From Protonemura montana (lineage: Eukaryota; Arthropoda; Insecta; Plecoptera; Nemouridae), in assembly GCA_947568835.1 (NCBI GenBank), contig OX387610.1, positions 12,257,001 through 12,321,000 of the forward strand: DNA of 64,000 nt, written 5' to 3'. The notes beneath the pieces are model-generated. The model had not been told where the DNA came from. It saw nothing but the letters and a program-made list of their open reading frames with translations, and did no database searches. The translations under genes and the position numbers were made by a program. This document shows, one piece after another, positions 22,801 through 33,504 of this stretch; positions within the stretch are counted from its first letter, which is position 1, and every line of letters begins with the position of its first letter.

Positions 22801-25800
22801 AGAAACAATTTTGACGGTGGATACCCAAAGCTCTATTTTTGAGAGAGCAAGTTTGACACGATATTAAAGCCCCGTGTATCTGTCCCAGAGCGAAAGTGTT
22901 TTACACCCAAACAAATTGATAAACACCCTATATGTATTTCAAATTTTGACCAACTCCCATTCAACTGTCTATTGCCAGTTAATAAAGCATAAATGCCTTG
23001 ATAATTTCTGCCTTCCCAATAGACTGCACTTTATAATATATTCAAATGTCTGGATAAAAAATGTCTGCCAGGACTACCTCCATAGTTACGGGCAGTCTGA
23101 CACTTTTATTAACATCTTATCCGCTCGTTATCATTTCTTCCGGATTTTCTAATACTGCACCTTACACATTCCCACCATCGTGTTCATTTAAACGCAACAT
23201 TGCACTCAGTCAATGTTGGCATAATTTACTTTTTGACCGTTTACTACATCACCATCAATTCAAGGCTCTGAACCACTTTGCCATTCCAATATAGGAGTTT
23301 TTCAAGTCACTTTTCATCATTTAGAAATCAATTCTCTCAGCACTAAGAAAATTCCGGCGGGTATACTTTGACAATTTAGCGTTTCGTTGAAAACTGTTGA
23401 CATCGGCAGTTCCCTGTGATCCTCTTCGAACTTGACCGATGTTGGCCTCTCCCACCCTAGCGCTCGTGTCACCCCACCGCTGGCTACGATCATCACTCGA
23501 CTGCCTCTACCTTGTGGTCGCATATGTCCGTCTGCTAGACGTACGCGCTCTGTCCTCGTTGCCGCGGAGATCGCGCCGCGAAATGCTGGCGCTGCTGGCT
23601 CTACTCTTGGCGCTGTTGTTCGGTGAGTGAACGAGCCCATCAAACGTCGGGGGTTGTCGATAACCTCGAATCGGTAACCGAAGCTAAGACTGCTTCTGTT
23701 TTCCAGGCGCATTCCTTTGGCACTCGGACTACGTCCCTGTCCCCTCGTTCACCGCTCTCTCCTCCCCCGTCGTCGAAACTCTGTCCCCTTTAGCCTCGGC
23801 TTTCTCTAGTGCTTTCTCCACGCTAGGCCTAGCTCTGTCCGACTCGATCGGCTGGCTATTTACCCCGATTACCCCGTTTCTGTCTGCAATATTTGCCCCG
23901 ATTTCCTCAGCCCTGGCCTGGATATTCACACCTCTCTCTGACGCATGTCTTTGGTTGTGTACCTCTCTCTCTGATGCATGTGTTTGGGTATACGTCTCTC
24001 TCTCCTTCGCTCTCTCCTGGCTGATTTCCTGCGTTTCAAGCCTGGTTTGGTTTGTGGTCGACGTCTTCTCTCAGGCGTGGGCCACGTTTTGTTCGCTCGC
24101 GTGGTGTTTGCCTTCGGCAGTCAAACGAGTGCCAAGCACGTTCATCGAGTTCTTTTCCCCGTTGTACAACTTCCTGTCACCCATGCTGGACTTGCAGCTG
24201 ACGTTGCCTAACATTTACTAGGTTTTGTAATTACGAACACTGCCACCCTCTTAAAATTGTCTACTCAAACTCTGGTCTACACATTTGGCGGGTGTTGCTC
24301 TGACCGTTGTGTGTGGAAATAAGTTTATTTGATGAGTCTGACAGATCTCCAAGGAGTAAAACTGTGAGGCTGTCAATACTCATTCATTAACAGTTTGCAT
24401 CCATTCAAACGTGGGCAACTCAAATTTCACGCAAAGTACGTCTTGTACTATACCAATTTCCTTTCAAAAAGGTCCTGTCCAATTATCACCTGGATGGTTA
24501 GAGCAACGCCCACTATCGGTGAAGACCAGGGTTTGAGTAAAAATAAATAAAATCAATAACAAAATGACATTTCCATTGCGAACAAGATATTGACAAGATA
24601 TTTAGATTGTAGATATTTAGATTTTAACAAGATATTGCATCTACTAGCCCCGTTTCGACTCTTTGCAAGGTGGTACGTTGTCGGTTGCTTGCTACGACGT
24701 TCAATCGTAGCCGTTAGGTAAAAAATGTTATTTTTGTATATAATAACAACAAAATGCTCTTGTAGTTGTTTATTACTTAGTTATTATTAAACTTGATTAA
24801 ACTAAATGTTCGAAAGCCTCAGAAAAACCAGTTGCAGTCTCATCACAACGCAGGCCATTCTTACCAAGGTCAGAGTGTACGGGGGTTTTATATCCCTTGT
24901 TCTTCACTAAAGCTGGTTTATCCTGGCTGGTTAGGGGATTGAGATTGGTTTCGGCAACTAACACATGTTTTGATAGCGTTGAAGGTTTTAGTAATATTAG
25001 CGGAAAGTAAATAAAGTACATAGATGTGTGCTTAGTAACCGGTTCAGGATTTTAACCCTATCGTAGACCAATTAACTAACACGTTTTTTTATTGAGGTTT
25101 GGCTTTAATTATTTCTTACGATCATTTCGAATATGTTTCGATAATTTTTCCCACAACCTTTGTTCTTTCTTGGTACCAAAAATACGTGCAGCATTTCAGC
25201 TATTTTTGATTTTCTCGGTCTTGTTTAGAATCTCAGTTATGTTTGCGTGGTGAAGTTGTTGATTGCTTTTTGCCCCGCGCATTGCAAGCGTTTGGAATTT
25301 AAATAAGATTTCTTCTACATAGCTTTTTGCCGTTTGTGCCTCGTGTGCTTCCTTCCCATGTTGACGACCTCTCTCCCAACAAGACAAAGACTCGATGGAC
25401 TTTCGATGCAGGACGTCAGAGTTTCCCGTCTGATTCTATACTCAAATAAAATCATGCATCCAGCTTGAGACGAAGCCGACAACATCGCAGCGCTGTTCTT
25501 GTGATTTTTGTATTTTTGAAATAAACCTCGTCGACATTTGCAACATTGCTTGTTTTCATGCGTGTTTTCATGTTTTATGCCAAACATTTTTCTACATTTG
25601 CCAGTTTTTTTGTGGGTTTCTCGTGTGTTTATCGACTAAAAACTGTTTAATCCCCCCCCCACCACCACCACCACCACCACCACCACCACCACCACCACCA
25701 CCACCCCGCCAACCCTGAAGCTAAATAGAAAGAATAAACCTAGGCACAGAACCCCCAACCTTCCAGAACTAAAAGAGGAAAGCAGAAAACGCAGCATGGC

Positions 25801-28800
25801 GAGGTAAAAATGGCAGATTGAGATCTATCTCACCTTGGCAAAATAGATGCTTGAATGTCATACCACCTCGCTTTGTCTATTTCAATCGGCTGTTTACACC
25901 TCTGTATGTCGCCTTTTCTTCTTTTCTTCCTCAAACTTATTCATATCCATCTCCGTGCACCTTCTAAGTCTTGGCCATCTTTAAAAAATCTCTCTGATGG
26001 ATCCATCGGCTTACACGAGGTAAACCCTCCTGCTCATGGAACAAAACTGAAAGACATTACCATTTGTGGCCAAACTCCTTATTGGTTCCAGCTTGGCATG
26101 GCCTGTGTCCCCACAAATCCATTGCCCGGAAATATAGATCTAAGTGCCAATTCTAGCCCTCGCAAGTCCCCCCCCCCTCGCTCCAAAACCCCGCCCCCAA
26201 GACGCCCAGCTCGAGGACTGGGCTGCCGAAGTCCTGGGCGATGATGAAGCCCTGGGCGATTGATGAAGCCCTGGGGGCGGGTAGCAAGAGGTGAGTGTCG
26301 ATGCCCCGAGATCCCCCTCCCCTCCTTGGCCTGGCAAAACCATTCGATGATTCAATGCATTCACTGGCTAGCCATCGTATGTTTCCTTGGCTTACTGCTG
26401 ATATCCGTGCGAATGCTTGAGAAATGGCACATGGGCAGCCAACGCTGAAGTCGTTACAAGAAAGGAAAAGCATTCGAAGACATCAAAACACTGACAGAAC
26501 CAAACAGTCATTTCTCAAAGTGTGTTCCAAGGGTTGCAAGAAAATTAACTTCCTTGGTGTTTCCAGGTATGGCAGTGCCAAGGAAACAAATGCCGAACCT
26601 GACAGGATTTTTTCACAGCTTGCATGATAGAACCAACGCCACGCTACTAACACCAGGACTTGCTCTAACATCGAAACCAAACCAACCTTTGTCCCGTCGC
26701 CGTTTTGACTAACCCTTCCTCCCTTGCTAACTGTCTGTTGCCATGCCAACTAACCCCACCCCCCTTGCTAACTACTTGTTAACTCTTCGTGTTGCAGGGG
26801 CGTGGCTGGTGACGAGTGCGGGTGACGCCCCCCTGCTCGAGTCGTCGGCCCTCGTCAGTCAATGGCTGGTGTCGGTGGGCACCACTCTCCGCCCCTCGGC
26901 CAATCGAGCAGAGGCAGTGGTGTCGGTGGGTGGTGCTGCCACGCCAATTCCCAGCAGGGAGCTGCACCAATGGGACCATCAGGTGATTGTCAACAGGAAT
27001 ATATTTCAAATTATTTTAGGTCTATGGAAGTTAGCAAGTCATTACAACCATCCCGTGATGATTATAAGCCTTATTAAAGCTTAAATACCTGTTTTTGCCA
27101 TCAAATTTATGCAGAGCGCTTTGACATGGGTCAGGTATTTGATGGGTGACCATTAAACACATGACCAGTTCTGTTCGGGAGAGAGGTTGGAGGGATGAAA
27201 GTTAAGTAACACTGTTCTGGGTCAGGTATTGGACGGGTGACCATCATACACATAACTAGTTCTGTTTGGGAGAGAGGTTGGAGGGATGAAAGTTAAGTAA
27301 CACTGTGGTGGGTCAGGTATTGGATGGGTTACCATCATACACATGACCAGTTCTGTTCAGCAGAGAGGTTGCAGGGATGAAAGTTATTACAACTTCACTC
27401 GCTTTGCTTATCAACCTCTCCACAGCATGGATTTGTACAGAAATCCTGTTGTTCGTGTTCTACCCTCCTTTGAAAGGCTTGTTAAGCTGGTGACCCCTTT
27501 GCTGCTCTTCGACAGGAGTAGGCTACGTGCCGGGCCTTTTTAGGCTGGGTAAGCCTCATCATTTTCTGACGCCATTAAACCAGTACTAGAGGGTCAGTTG
27601 TCGAAACAGTGCGTTGTTGAACACAACAAATAAAAAATATCCTGTTGTCTCAAACACTTCCTTGGTTGTTTTGCACAGGCGCCGGGACCGAGCCTTGACG
27701 AGATCACAGCTTACGTAGTTTCCAGCGCAGCCCTGCGCAACGCGCTGGCCAGTGCCAGGCAAAACGACCCCCAGCGCGAAGTCGTACTGGTAAGTACCTT
27801 TCAAGCTTAAGCTCGTCTTAAATTGACATAGACAGTTAGAGCATTGCCCGCCCCAAGGTGGGGACTGAAAACACATTTCTGAGAAGGTGTCAAAGTTTGT
27901 AATATTAATATGCTGTGCCGGCTGCATGCTTTTGCAATTTATATAAGGATTCACTATTACGCATTTTTTGCCACAACATTTTTGACATTGTCGATTTGGA
28001 AATGTGACCACTCTGACCAATACAGAGTAAATCTGCAGCGTCCTTTAAATTTCGTCCAAATCGGTAGCGATCAAACGAACACCCTGTCAAATTGAGTGTT
28101 TGCTGTGCTCATGGAATAATTCCCAGAAAATCACTGTGAACGTTGGTATTAGCTGGGTGTGAGTCTGGGTGATGTAGACACATAGACTATTGAAATGTAA
28201 ATTTAGTACATTGCCTCCCAATCGATGTAGATCCCGTCGGTGCCTTCAAATCTGCGTCTGCTTCTTCCCCAGGACACAGGCATTGTGCTCTCGCCAGAGC
28301 AAACCGAAGCAATCACTCAGCGGCTGATGGAGAAAATTCAAGCCGATGGAAAGCTTTTAAATAGTCTTAACAGCGATCTAGTTAAGAACATCCTCTCTAG
28401 CGGAGAACTTGTACAAAAATTGCTGATCAGCGGAGAGTTAACAACCAAACTGCTGTCTAGCAAAGATTTTACTGCTAAAATGACGACCAGTGAAGAGGTG
28501 GCGACAAAACTCCTGTCCAGCAGGGAGCTAGTGGACCAGCTTTCGGAAGGTGGGGAGCTCACTTCGAAACTGGTTCAACGGCTTCTCACCGACGGGCGGT
28601 TTGTCGAGATGCTGCTGTCCAACCCCGAACTTGCCACAAAGCTGACGGCCAAAGTTCTGTCCTGCGGAGCTTTTGCGGAGACGATGTTGGCCAGCGGTGA
28701 CTTGGTGGAACAACTGTCAGAAGATGGGAAACTCTCTGCTAAGCTGACGGAACGACTTCTAGCTGACGGGCAGGTCGTGGAGAGGCTTCTGTCCGATCCC

Positions 28801-31800
28801 AAGCTAGCAGCGATACTGCTGGCGAATGGGGACATAGCCAGCCATGTCCTGGCCGACGAAAAGTTCTGGTCGCAGCTGCTAGCTGACGGCAACTTTGTCG
28901 AGAAGCTGGTTGCCTACGGCGACTTCTCTTCAAAGCTGCTGGCGGACGACGCGTTCCTCGGAAAACTCGCGGTCAACGAGCAGTTTGTCAGCCTGGTCGC
29001 AACCAGCTCTTCGCCAGCCGATGACGTGAGTAGATTTCGGTCGTACTGAAGTGCATGTGTTCGATGATATATCCTCCTTTTGGGGCAAAGGCTTTCTTAA
29101 AACCAAGAAAATGCTTTAGATGTCAGTAAACACAGCGCTTTGTTTAAGAATATCCAAGATAACTATTGTATCACTAATAATTAGAAGTATGCCTGCTTAA
29201 AGACAGTAACTTTTTGGTTCAAATACTTCCAGAACATTGTGCTTTTATGGATTTGAATTTTATTGATTTAAATTTGTGCTAATAACTAACTGTTTCTTTA
29301 TGTTTGTTTCCTACACTAATTGCTTGATAATTACAAGATGTCATTGATTGACAGAATAACAAAGTCTGAGCCTAAACCAAGCTTTAACCAAGTTTTAACC
29401 AAGTTTTAACCAACAAGGCTTTCTGTACGCTAACGTGGTTGATTTCGTAGGCTCGTGTCTCCAAGCTCCAAGGGGAACTGATTGCGGTGGCCGCCGGCTT
29501 CGATACGATTCGGAAGCAGATCCTCGAGTTACAGGTAAGACTCGCTGCTTGCAAAAGGCCTCGTCAGTTTTGCAGTTTTACCTTTAAAACTCAATTACTT
29601 TGCTGGAATTGACATTTAACAGTGGGTAGTACAGGTTCCTACGTGCAAAAAACCTTAGAGTTGTTTTTGTGGCTGGATTTTAGTAATTTAAAATTTGTTG
29701 AACTTTTTTTGCTTAATATTTGAACACCTACGGCTTTAGTTTGCAAAAGATTGACGACTCTGTCATTTGCAGTTATTTGTCCGATAATCTCTCAGGTAAA
29801 AAATGCTTAATTCCCAGAAATTCCATTAAAAGTGTCAAAAACTAAGATAGTTCAAGGGTAGATCATATCTAATTTGCGATATTCTATTTCTCGTTCAATT
29901 TCAAGCTAAAATCAACCGAAAAGCTTCCTTGTTCTGTTGTGTAAAATACCACTGATCGTTCCTCCGTTTTTTTCACGCCGGTGCCAGAGTTAAATTGTTG
30001 GATCTCCCTTTCAGCAAACGCCAGGCTCGGCCCCTTTGCACGCCGCCGTGGGAGACGTGAAGTCTCTGATTGCCGCGATGATATCGCGTTACGACGCTGA
30101 CAAGACGGGCCGAGCGGACTTTGCGCTCGAGTCTAACGGCGGCTCGGTGCTGTCGACGAGATGCTCCGAGACTCACATATCCTCCGCGGGAAGCATCACA
30201 ATGTTCGGGCTGCCGCTCTGGACTGTGCCGTCCACTCCTCGATTGGCTATACAGGTCAGCCAATGTTTAAATTACTGACCGATGACTTGCATACGGACAT
30301 AAGTAGGGAAATCTCCTTAAGATTATTATTTAATTATTATCATTGTGTTCAAATATGTGTTTAAAATAAAATCTAACGTATTTTTTCTTTTTACAATCCG
30401 TTCATAACTTTTCTATTTATATTTGTTTTAAGAATGGCTAAAATATAAATTCTCGTGGCGGGATGAAAACGGGCCGTGACGTCAGAAATTCTGTTCTGAC
30501 GTCATTTTGGGTCTCCTTTGCGTTCGCTACTGTTTCTTGACGTTTTTTTACATTTATTTATTTATTTTATTTCACAACTTTGACATGCATTTCTTTATAA
30601 ATGTTATCGGATGTTGTTATTTTATTCGAATATTGCTAAGTTTAGCCTTAATTTCTTTAGAGGTTTTTGGCAATGGTACTACCGCTTGTCCCGGCAGATT
30701 ATTCCATAGACGTACTCCCTCTGCGGCTAAACAGTACTTTCCGATGTCGGTTCTTGGTTTTAACTGTTTTATTTTGTGAAGGTGATCTTGACGGGATGCA
30801 TCATACTGACGTCAGATTTCACTTCATGTCATAAAAAATGGCGACCATCGTTTTTGTACGAGATTGAAACGCAAACATTTTAAACAGATATATTTTATTC
30901 AAAATTGGGTTTAGAAGAAATTAAAATATACGTGTTCATTATTTTCTCGCAAAAAAAAACAAAAAGTTTAAAATTTAAAGAGATTTCCCTAATGTGGTCG
31001 CTCCTAGAAATGTTAAATTAATCTTTATTAATGCTAACCTCAACGATTGATGTACATGCATCGATATTTTAAAGACCACCAGTTCGTCACAAAAGTTACT
31101 ACGTATTTGAGGCTGTAAAATGTTCATTGATTTGGCTGCGTAGGGCTTGTGATTTTGTTTTAAAACTTTTGTCTGTCAATGTTATTTCTGAAACAAAAGT
31201 ACAGCATTCTGCAGTTAATGTCATCGACTCATTACCAAAGCCTTCATTAGCAAATTTTTCACACCAACCGTTTTTCACTAATTAAAGTATTTATAATTTG
31301 TTTGTTGATGATGATTGTTTGTTGAACAGTTGATCAGCATGATGTAAGATGGAGGGCATTATAATTCTTCAAGCTTAAAAAAAGCAGCTTTCCATAAGTG
31401 AACCCTCAACTTAGCTTATGTTTAGTGATCCAAATTGTTACTGGCCTATTTTTAGCTAAACACTACACCGCCCATATTGACTTAGCTTTCGATAGAGTTG
31501 CCCACATTTGCCAAGATGTAAATTACGGATGATTTTTACGATTTCTCCACGCTAAAGGAGCCTCATTTTTCTTTGTCTGCATTGAGTTGAAACATAGTTT
31601 AATCACTTTTAAAGTGACTAAGAAATGCATTAACAAGTTCAACCTCGCTTCTCTGTCGACAGCCCGGCATCTTGCCCGGACAGTGCTGGGCCTTCAAGGG
31701 TGCCCGCGGCTTTCTGGTCATCCAGCTCGCGAGCCTCGTACGTGTTTCCAGCTTTTCCATCGAACACATGCCGCGTGCGCTGTCGAGGAACGACCGCATC

Positions 31801-32914
31801 GACTCTGCGCCGCGAAATGTCACCTTGCTGGTAAGCACAGCGATTGCTTAGATCACTTTCTCTTTGTCTGATAATTACTGCTAATGATGGTCCCTATAGT
31901 TTCCAACAAAACAATAAAACAACAAAACCTATGACCAACTTGCGAAATTGTACAAAATTACAAAACCTCGGCGTAAAGCAATGTTTTTTTTTGTCTCAGG
32001 GCCTTGCGGTGCTGGAAGACCCAGAACCTATCAACCTCGGGCAGTTTGAGTTCCTCGAGAGTGGCCCCAGCCTGCAGACGTTCCAGATCAAGGTACGTTC
32101 CCGCTCTATTTTGAACTGTCCGTTCTCTGTTCGGTGCAATCTGTGTTTGACCCTCGATTATAAATCTATGACGTGATATCTTTTTCAATTGCAAAGCTTG
32201 CATTAGACTGATAAATATTGTACTATAATGAACACTAATTTCCTCTAACAAAGGCATAATCGTTTCTGTTTTCTTTCTTTCTTAACATGAACATGTAATT
32301 ATTATTTATTGATTCTCACACAAAGGCATGGTACATGTTCTTATGCAAGTTCTTAGAGTAATAGGAAAGTACATTTCTGTGAAATCATGATTGCTGGACG
32401 AATGGTGTCCGGTTAGTGTTACATTAAATTAAATTTAGTAATACAGTAAAGTTATACAATGAAATTAGCTAAGTTATTTGAAGTCGGCTACGTTATTTAC
32501 AGGACTAGTCTTTTGGGTTGTTCTCTCTTTGGTTTTCTTTTAACCGGCGTCTAAATTCTTTTGTGTGTTTTTGGGGAAGGGTGGACATGACCAGGGCAAC
32601 GTAATGCTTTACTTTTAATTTCGGTGGTCATTTGTGCATGGGAAACCCCTTTTTTTTGTGGGTTTATTTATTTCTTGACAAGAGGTACTGGGTGTTCTGA
32701 AAATTACAGAAAAGGTCCACAGATGTTTAAAGCACTGGTCTGCACCATAACGACACGAAATGTCGATGCCTAACGACGCTAACCCTACTGTTTGCAGGGC
32801 GACGGGATTCCGCCGCTGCGGATCGTGGAGCTGCAGATCGAGAGTAACCACGGCAACCAGGAGTACACGTGTCTGTACAGATTCAGAGTGCACGGAACGC
32901 TCGTCGAGGATTGA
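16806..32914 (+). CDS. SUN-domain protein of the inner nuclear membrane (13 coding exons, 881 aa)
   Basis: SUN proteins sit in the inner nuclear membrane and bind KASH proteins across the perinuclear space, forming the LINC complex. Exons: 16806-16882, 17117-17389, 21739-21974, 22570-22716, 23461-23622, 26798-26982, 27679-27789, 28273-29025, 29451-29534, 30015-30254, 31663-31830, 32000-32092, 32798-32914. All phases agree (2646 nt). The N-terminal ~280 residues are nucleoplasmic: Lys/Thr-rich, then [15 protein letters not shown] and a Ser-rich segment. The transmembrane segment is at ~285-303 ([18 protein letters not shown]). The lumenal part has a 251-residue ten-residue-repeat block (398-648), a short coil, and the SUN domain (~705-881). 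Cysteines equivalent to the three key ones in human SUN2 (C563, C601, C705) are present in STRCSET (726), GQCWAF (764) and EYTCLYRF (868). The start ATG has context AACAATGG. A poly(A) signal lies at 33199. The first intron-spanning exons are inferred by phase and could be incomplete at the 5' end. Confidence 0.9.
19683..20431 (-). CDS. Possible small gene nested in a SUN intron on the opposite strand
   Basis: The minus strand carries [14 protein letters not shown]… to PFSETK (20431-20297), followed by GTGAAT, a possible donor. A second open stretch ends at 19683 (TAA) after [10 protein letters not shown] and is preceded by a pyrimidine-rich acceptor (GTGCTTTTTTCGAG, plus position ~19910). 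Joined, the phase is 0. The first ORF also reads on without splicing to a stop at 20183 (82 codons). No homology is recognised. The evidence is only open frame length and splice-like words, so this may be chance. Confidence 0.2.
21255..21540. mobile_element. MITE-1 copy in SUN intron 2
   Basis: Outer arm TTTTTAGACTCATATCTAAT, then ACCCTTAGCACTAGTTTTGA, the inner arm GGTTTTGAATGCTAAGTAAA, and a mirrored right side (TTAGTTCTTTACTTACTTGT). The centre contains GGTTAGAGCAGTCCTGACAA and GATAACAAAAGAACCG, also seen at 33900. It is moderately decayed. Confidence 0.75.
22025..22500 (-). mobile_element. SINE-1 copy interrupted by a MITE-1 insertion, in SUN intron 3
   Basis: The minus-strand SINE body is recognised by GATGAGTGGGTGATGATGAA, ACCACCGGCTTAACATCCCT and CATGCTGTCGAGAGGTTAAT, followed by CTCTCTCCCAAACAGAACTG. 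At 22280-22470 a MITE-1 copy is inserted. The 12-bp word AGAACTGGTCAT occurs on both sides (22268-22279 and 22471-22482), consistent with a target-site duplication. The MITE has a full inner palindrome but an outer arm only on its right side. Confidence 0.8.
23707..24221 (+). CDS. Alternative 3'-terminal exon of the SUN gene encoding 11-residue hydrophobic repeats
   Basis: A good acceptor (CTGTTTTCCAG, ending 23706) opens a frame in phase with exon 5 (phase 1), continuing the transmembrane segment as [14 protein letters not shown] and running 170 codons to TAG at 24219-24221. No consensus donor in the needed phase exists in it. Exon 5 instead joins in phase directly to 26798, so this exon is best read as an alternative last exon. 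The segment is built of 11-residue units: [66 protein letters not shown]. Two adjacent units are also duplicates at DNA level (33 bp). The product would be an inner-membrane-anchored protein of ~469 residues without coiled or SUN domains. AATAAA words near 24543 could serve polyadenylation. The alternative is a skipped internal exon with an unusual donor. Confidence 0.6.
24231..24560. repeat. Decayed tRNA-derived inverted dimer (TR-1)
   Basis: The words GGGTGTTGCTCTGACCGTT on the left and GATGGTTAGAGCAACGCCCA on the right are inverted tRNA-like arms, as in the intact dimer at 45122-45450. A GAGTCTGACAGATCTCCAAG stretch lies between, shared with 14910 and 55135. It begins almost directly after the stop of the alternative exon. 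Confidence 0.55.
24561..26797. other. Remainder of the SUN intron between alternative exon and exon at 26798
   Basis: A (CAC)n microsatellite with a preceding C run occupies 25652-25704. About 25262-25330 matches the CCCCGCGCATTGCAAGCGTT segment that flanks TR-1 dimers at 45449 and 63120. At 26223-26290 a short duplication (GATGAAGCCCTGGG twice) ends in a strong donor-like AGAG|GTGAGTG at 26291. The frames across it do not match neighbouring phases, so I do not call an exon. Confidence 0.5.
25652..25704. repeat. C-run and (CAC)n microsatellite
   Basis: Nine C residues are followed by about 15 perfect CAC/ACC trinucleotides. Confidence 0.95.
27105..27645 (+). mobile_element. SINE-1 copy in a SUN intron
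   Basis: Three ~91-bp 5S-like units (AAGTTAAGTAACACTGT, GGTCAGGTATTGGATGGGT) run from 27110 to 27390. They are followed by the body (CTTATCAACCTCTCCACAGC, CTGTTGTTCGTGTTCTACCC, TTCGACAGGAGTAGGCTACG) and the tail AACAGTGCGTTGTTGAACAC with AAATAAAAAAT. It ends only ~30 bp before the acceptor at 27678, so the element lies right against the exon. Confidence 0.8.
28273..29025 (+). CDS. SUN gene exon 8: lumenal ten-residue repeat block (251 aa)
   Basis: One symmetrical (phase 0-0) exon encodes residues 398-648. After ~23 residues it is almost wholly ten-residue repeats, about 21 of them, with consensus [SD]-G-[EK]-[LF]-x-x-[KQ]-L-L-[SA]: [70 protein letters not shown]. Three units have a four-residue insert (14 residues, e.g. 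[14 protein letters not shown]). A higher-order repeat of ~58 residues is visible: [10 protein letters not shown]… recurs as [10 protein letters not shown]…. It occupies the place of the trimerising coiled coils of vertebrate SUN proteins. The leucine spacing (3-4 per ten) suggests helical units broken by the Gly, not a continuous heptad coil. The fold is inferred. Confidence 0.85.
30015..32914 (+). CDS. SUN gene exons 10-13: SUN domain
   Basis: These four exons encode the KASH-binding beta-sandwich. Exon 30015-30254 gives the helix and start of the domain ([20 protein letters not shown], then FGLPLW); exon 31663-31830 the core ([27 protein letters not shown]); exon 32000-32092 the LGQFEF and LQTFQIK strands; exon 32798-32914 the last strands and [12 protein letters not shown]. 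Every residue block expected of the family is present with no break, so KASH binding is likely retained. The disulfide partner for KASH (Cys in STRCSET) is conserved. Confidence 0.95.
30477..30814. promoter_or_regulatory. Three perfect TGACGTCA (CRE-type) palindromes in a SUN intron
   Basis: TGACGTCA occurs at 30477-30484, 30497-30504 and 30807-30814. The first two are arranged as an inverted repeat (TGACGTCAGAA / TTCTGACGTCA). A LINE fragment is inserted between the second and third, so originally they were closer. Sites of this form bind CREB/ATF proteins in animals; function here is inferred only. Confidence 0.4.
30543..30785 (-). mobile_element. 5'-truncated non-LTR retrotransposon with target-site duplication
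   Basis: Read on the minus strand, an open frame ends with [39 protein letters not shown], then a stop at 30619-30617, followed by a 3' UTR and an (AATA)n tail at 30543-30580. LWNNLP is the familiar motif after the reverse transcriptase of CR1/jockey-like elements. The word TCTTGACG flanks both sides (30535-30542 and 30786-30793) as a target-site duplication. The frame is intact, so the insertion is fairly recent. Confidence 0.8.
30815..31662. other. Remainder of the SUN intron, no recognised feature
   Basis: AT-rich sequence. A short AATGCTAACCTCAACGATTG word at ~31030 also occurs at 56641 (AATGCTAATCTCAACGATTG), so an unrecognised dispersed repeat is present. No exon or regulatory structure is supported. 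Confidence 0.4.
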
Positions 32915-33198
32915 TCACCATGGGAACCTCCCCAATGAGAAACAACTCCCACGGTAACCCCGTACCTGCCACGGTAACCCACCGACGTTCAGCTCTGCGT
33001 CTGAGAGGCGGTTGTGTATCGAGATCGTGCCCACTCTACGAGTCGTTGCCTCCTTCATATCATCGAGTTTAGTTTGCAGCTTGCTTTTTGCTTTGACGAA
33101 TTGTCTTGCACGTGACGAAGTCGGCACCGTATTCGCAAGTCAGGTTTGTCACGTACGTCGTGTTTCTTAGTACCTTACATGACTAAATTTGTTTTGAT

Positions 33199-33204
33199 AA
33201 TAAA
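33199..33204 (+). terminator. Poly(A) signal of the SUN gene
   Basis: AATAAA lies 285 bp after the TGA at 32912-32914 and is followed by T-rich sequence (ACTTTTATTATT). Confidence 0.7.
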
Positions 33205-33504
33205 TTGTGCACACTTTTATTATTAGCTCTAGGAACGGTTCACTTTAGCTGTTTGATTTTGCTGTTGCAAGTCGATGAAAATGTTTGCTCGCTGAGTTTT
33301 GTTAGGTTTTGCCATCGTCGTGTGAATCCGGTACCGTAGCGACGTGATGTGAAGGACGTGGACTCGTCGCGAAGAAAATACAGACTTTCGTAAATGGAGC
33401 TGGAACCTCATAGCGTTGAAAGTGCAGGAGTCGGGAAGAGAATGTTGATGTTCAGCTAACTGTGGAGCAAGCATGCCGGCTACACGTGGTAAAGGGAGAT
33501 GAAT

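Noticed and set aside
25855..26244. 129-codon plus-strand open frame
   Set aside because: Its end is driven by C-rich low-complexity sequence, it lies in a SUN intron, and no splice or homology support is seen.
26223..26292. Possible SUN exon ending in a strong GTGAGTG donor
   Set aside because: Only one frame is open and its phase (2) fits neither the preceding nor the following exon; the direct 23622 to 26798 join is in phase without it.
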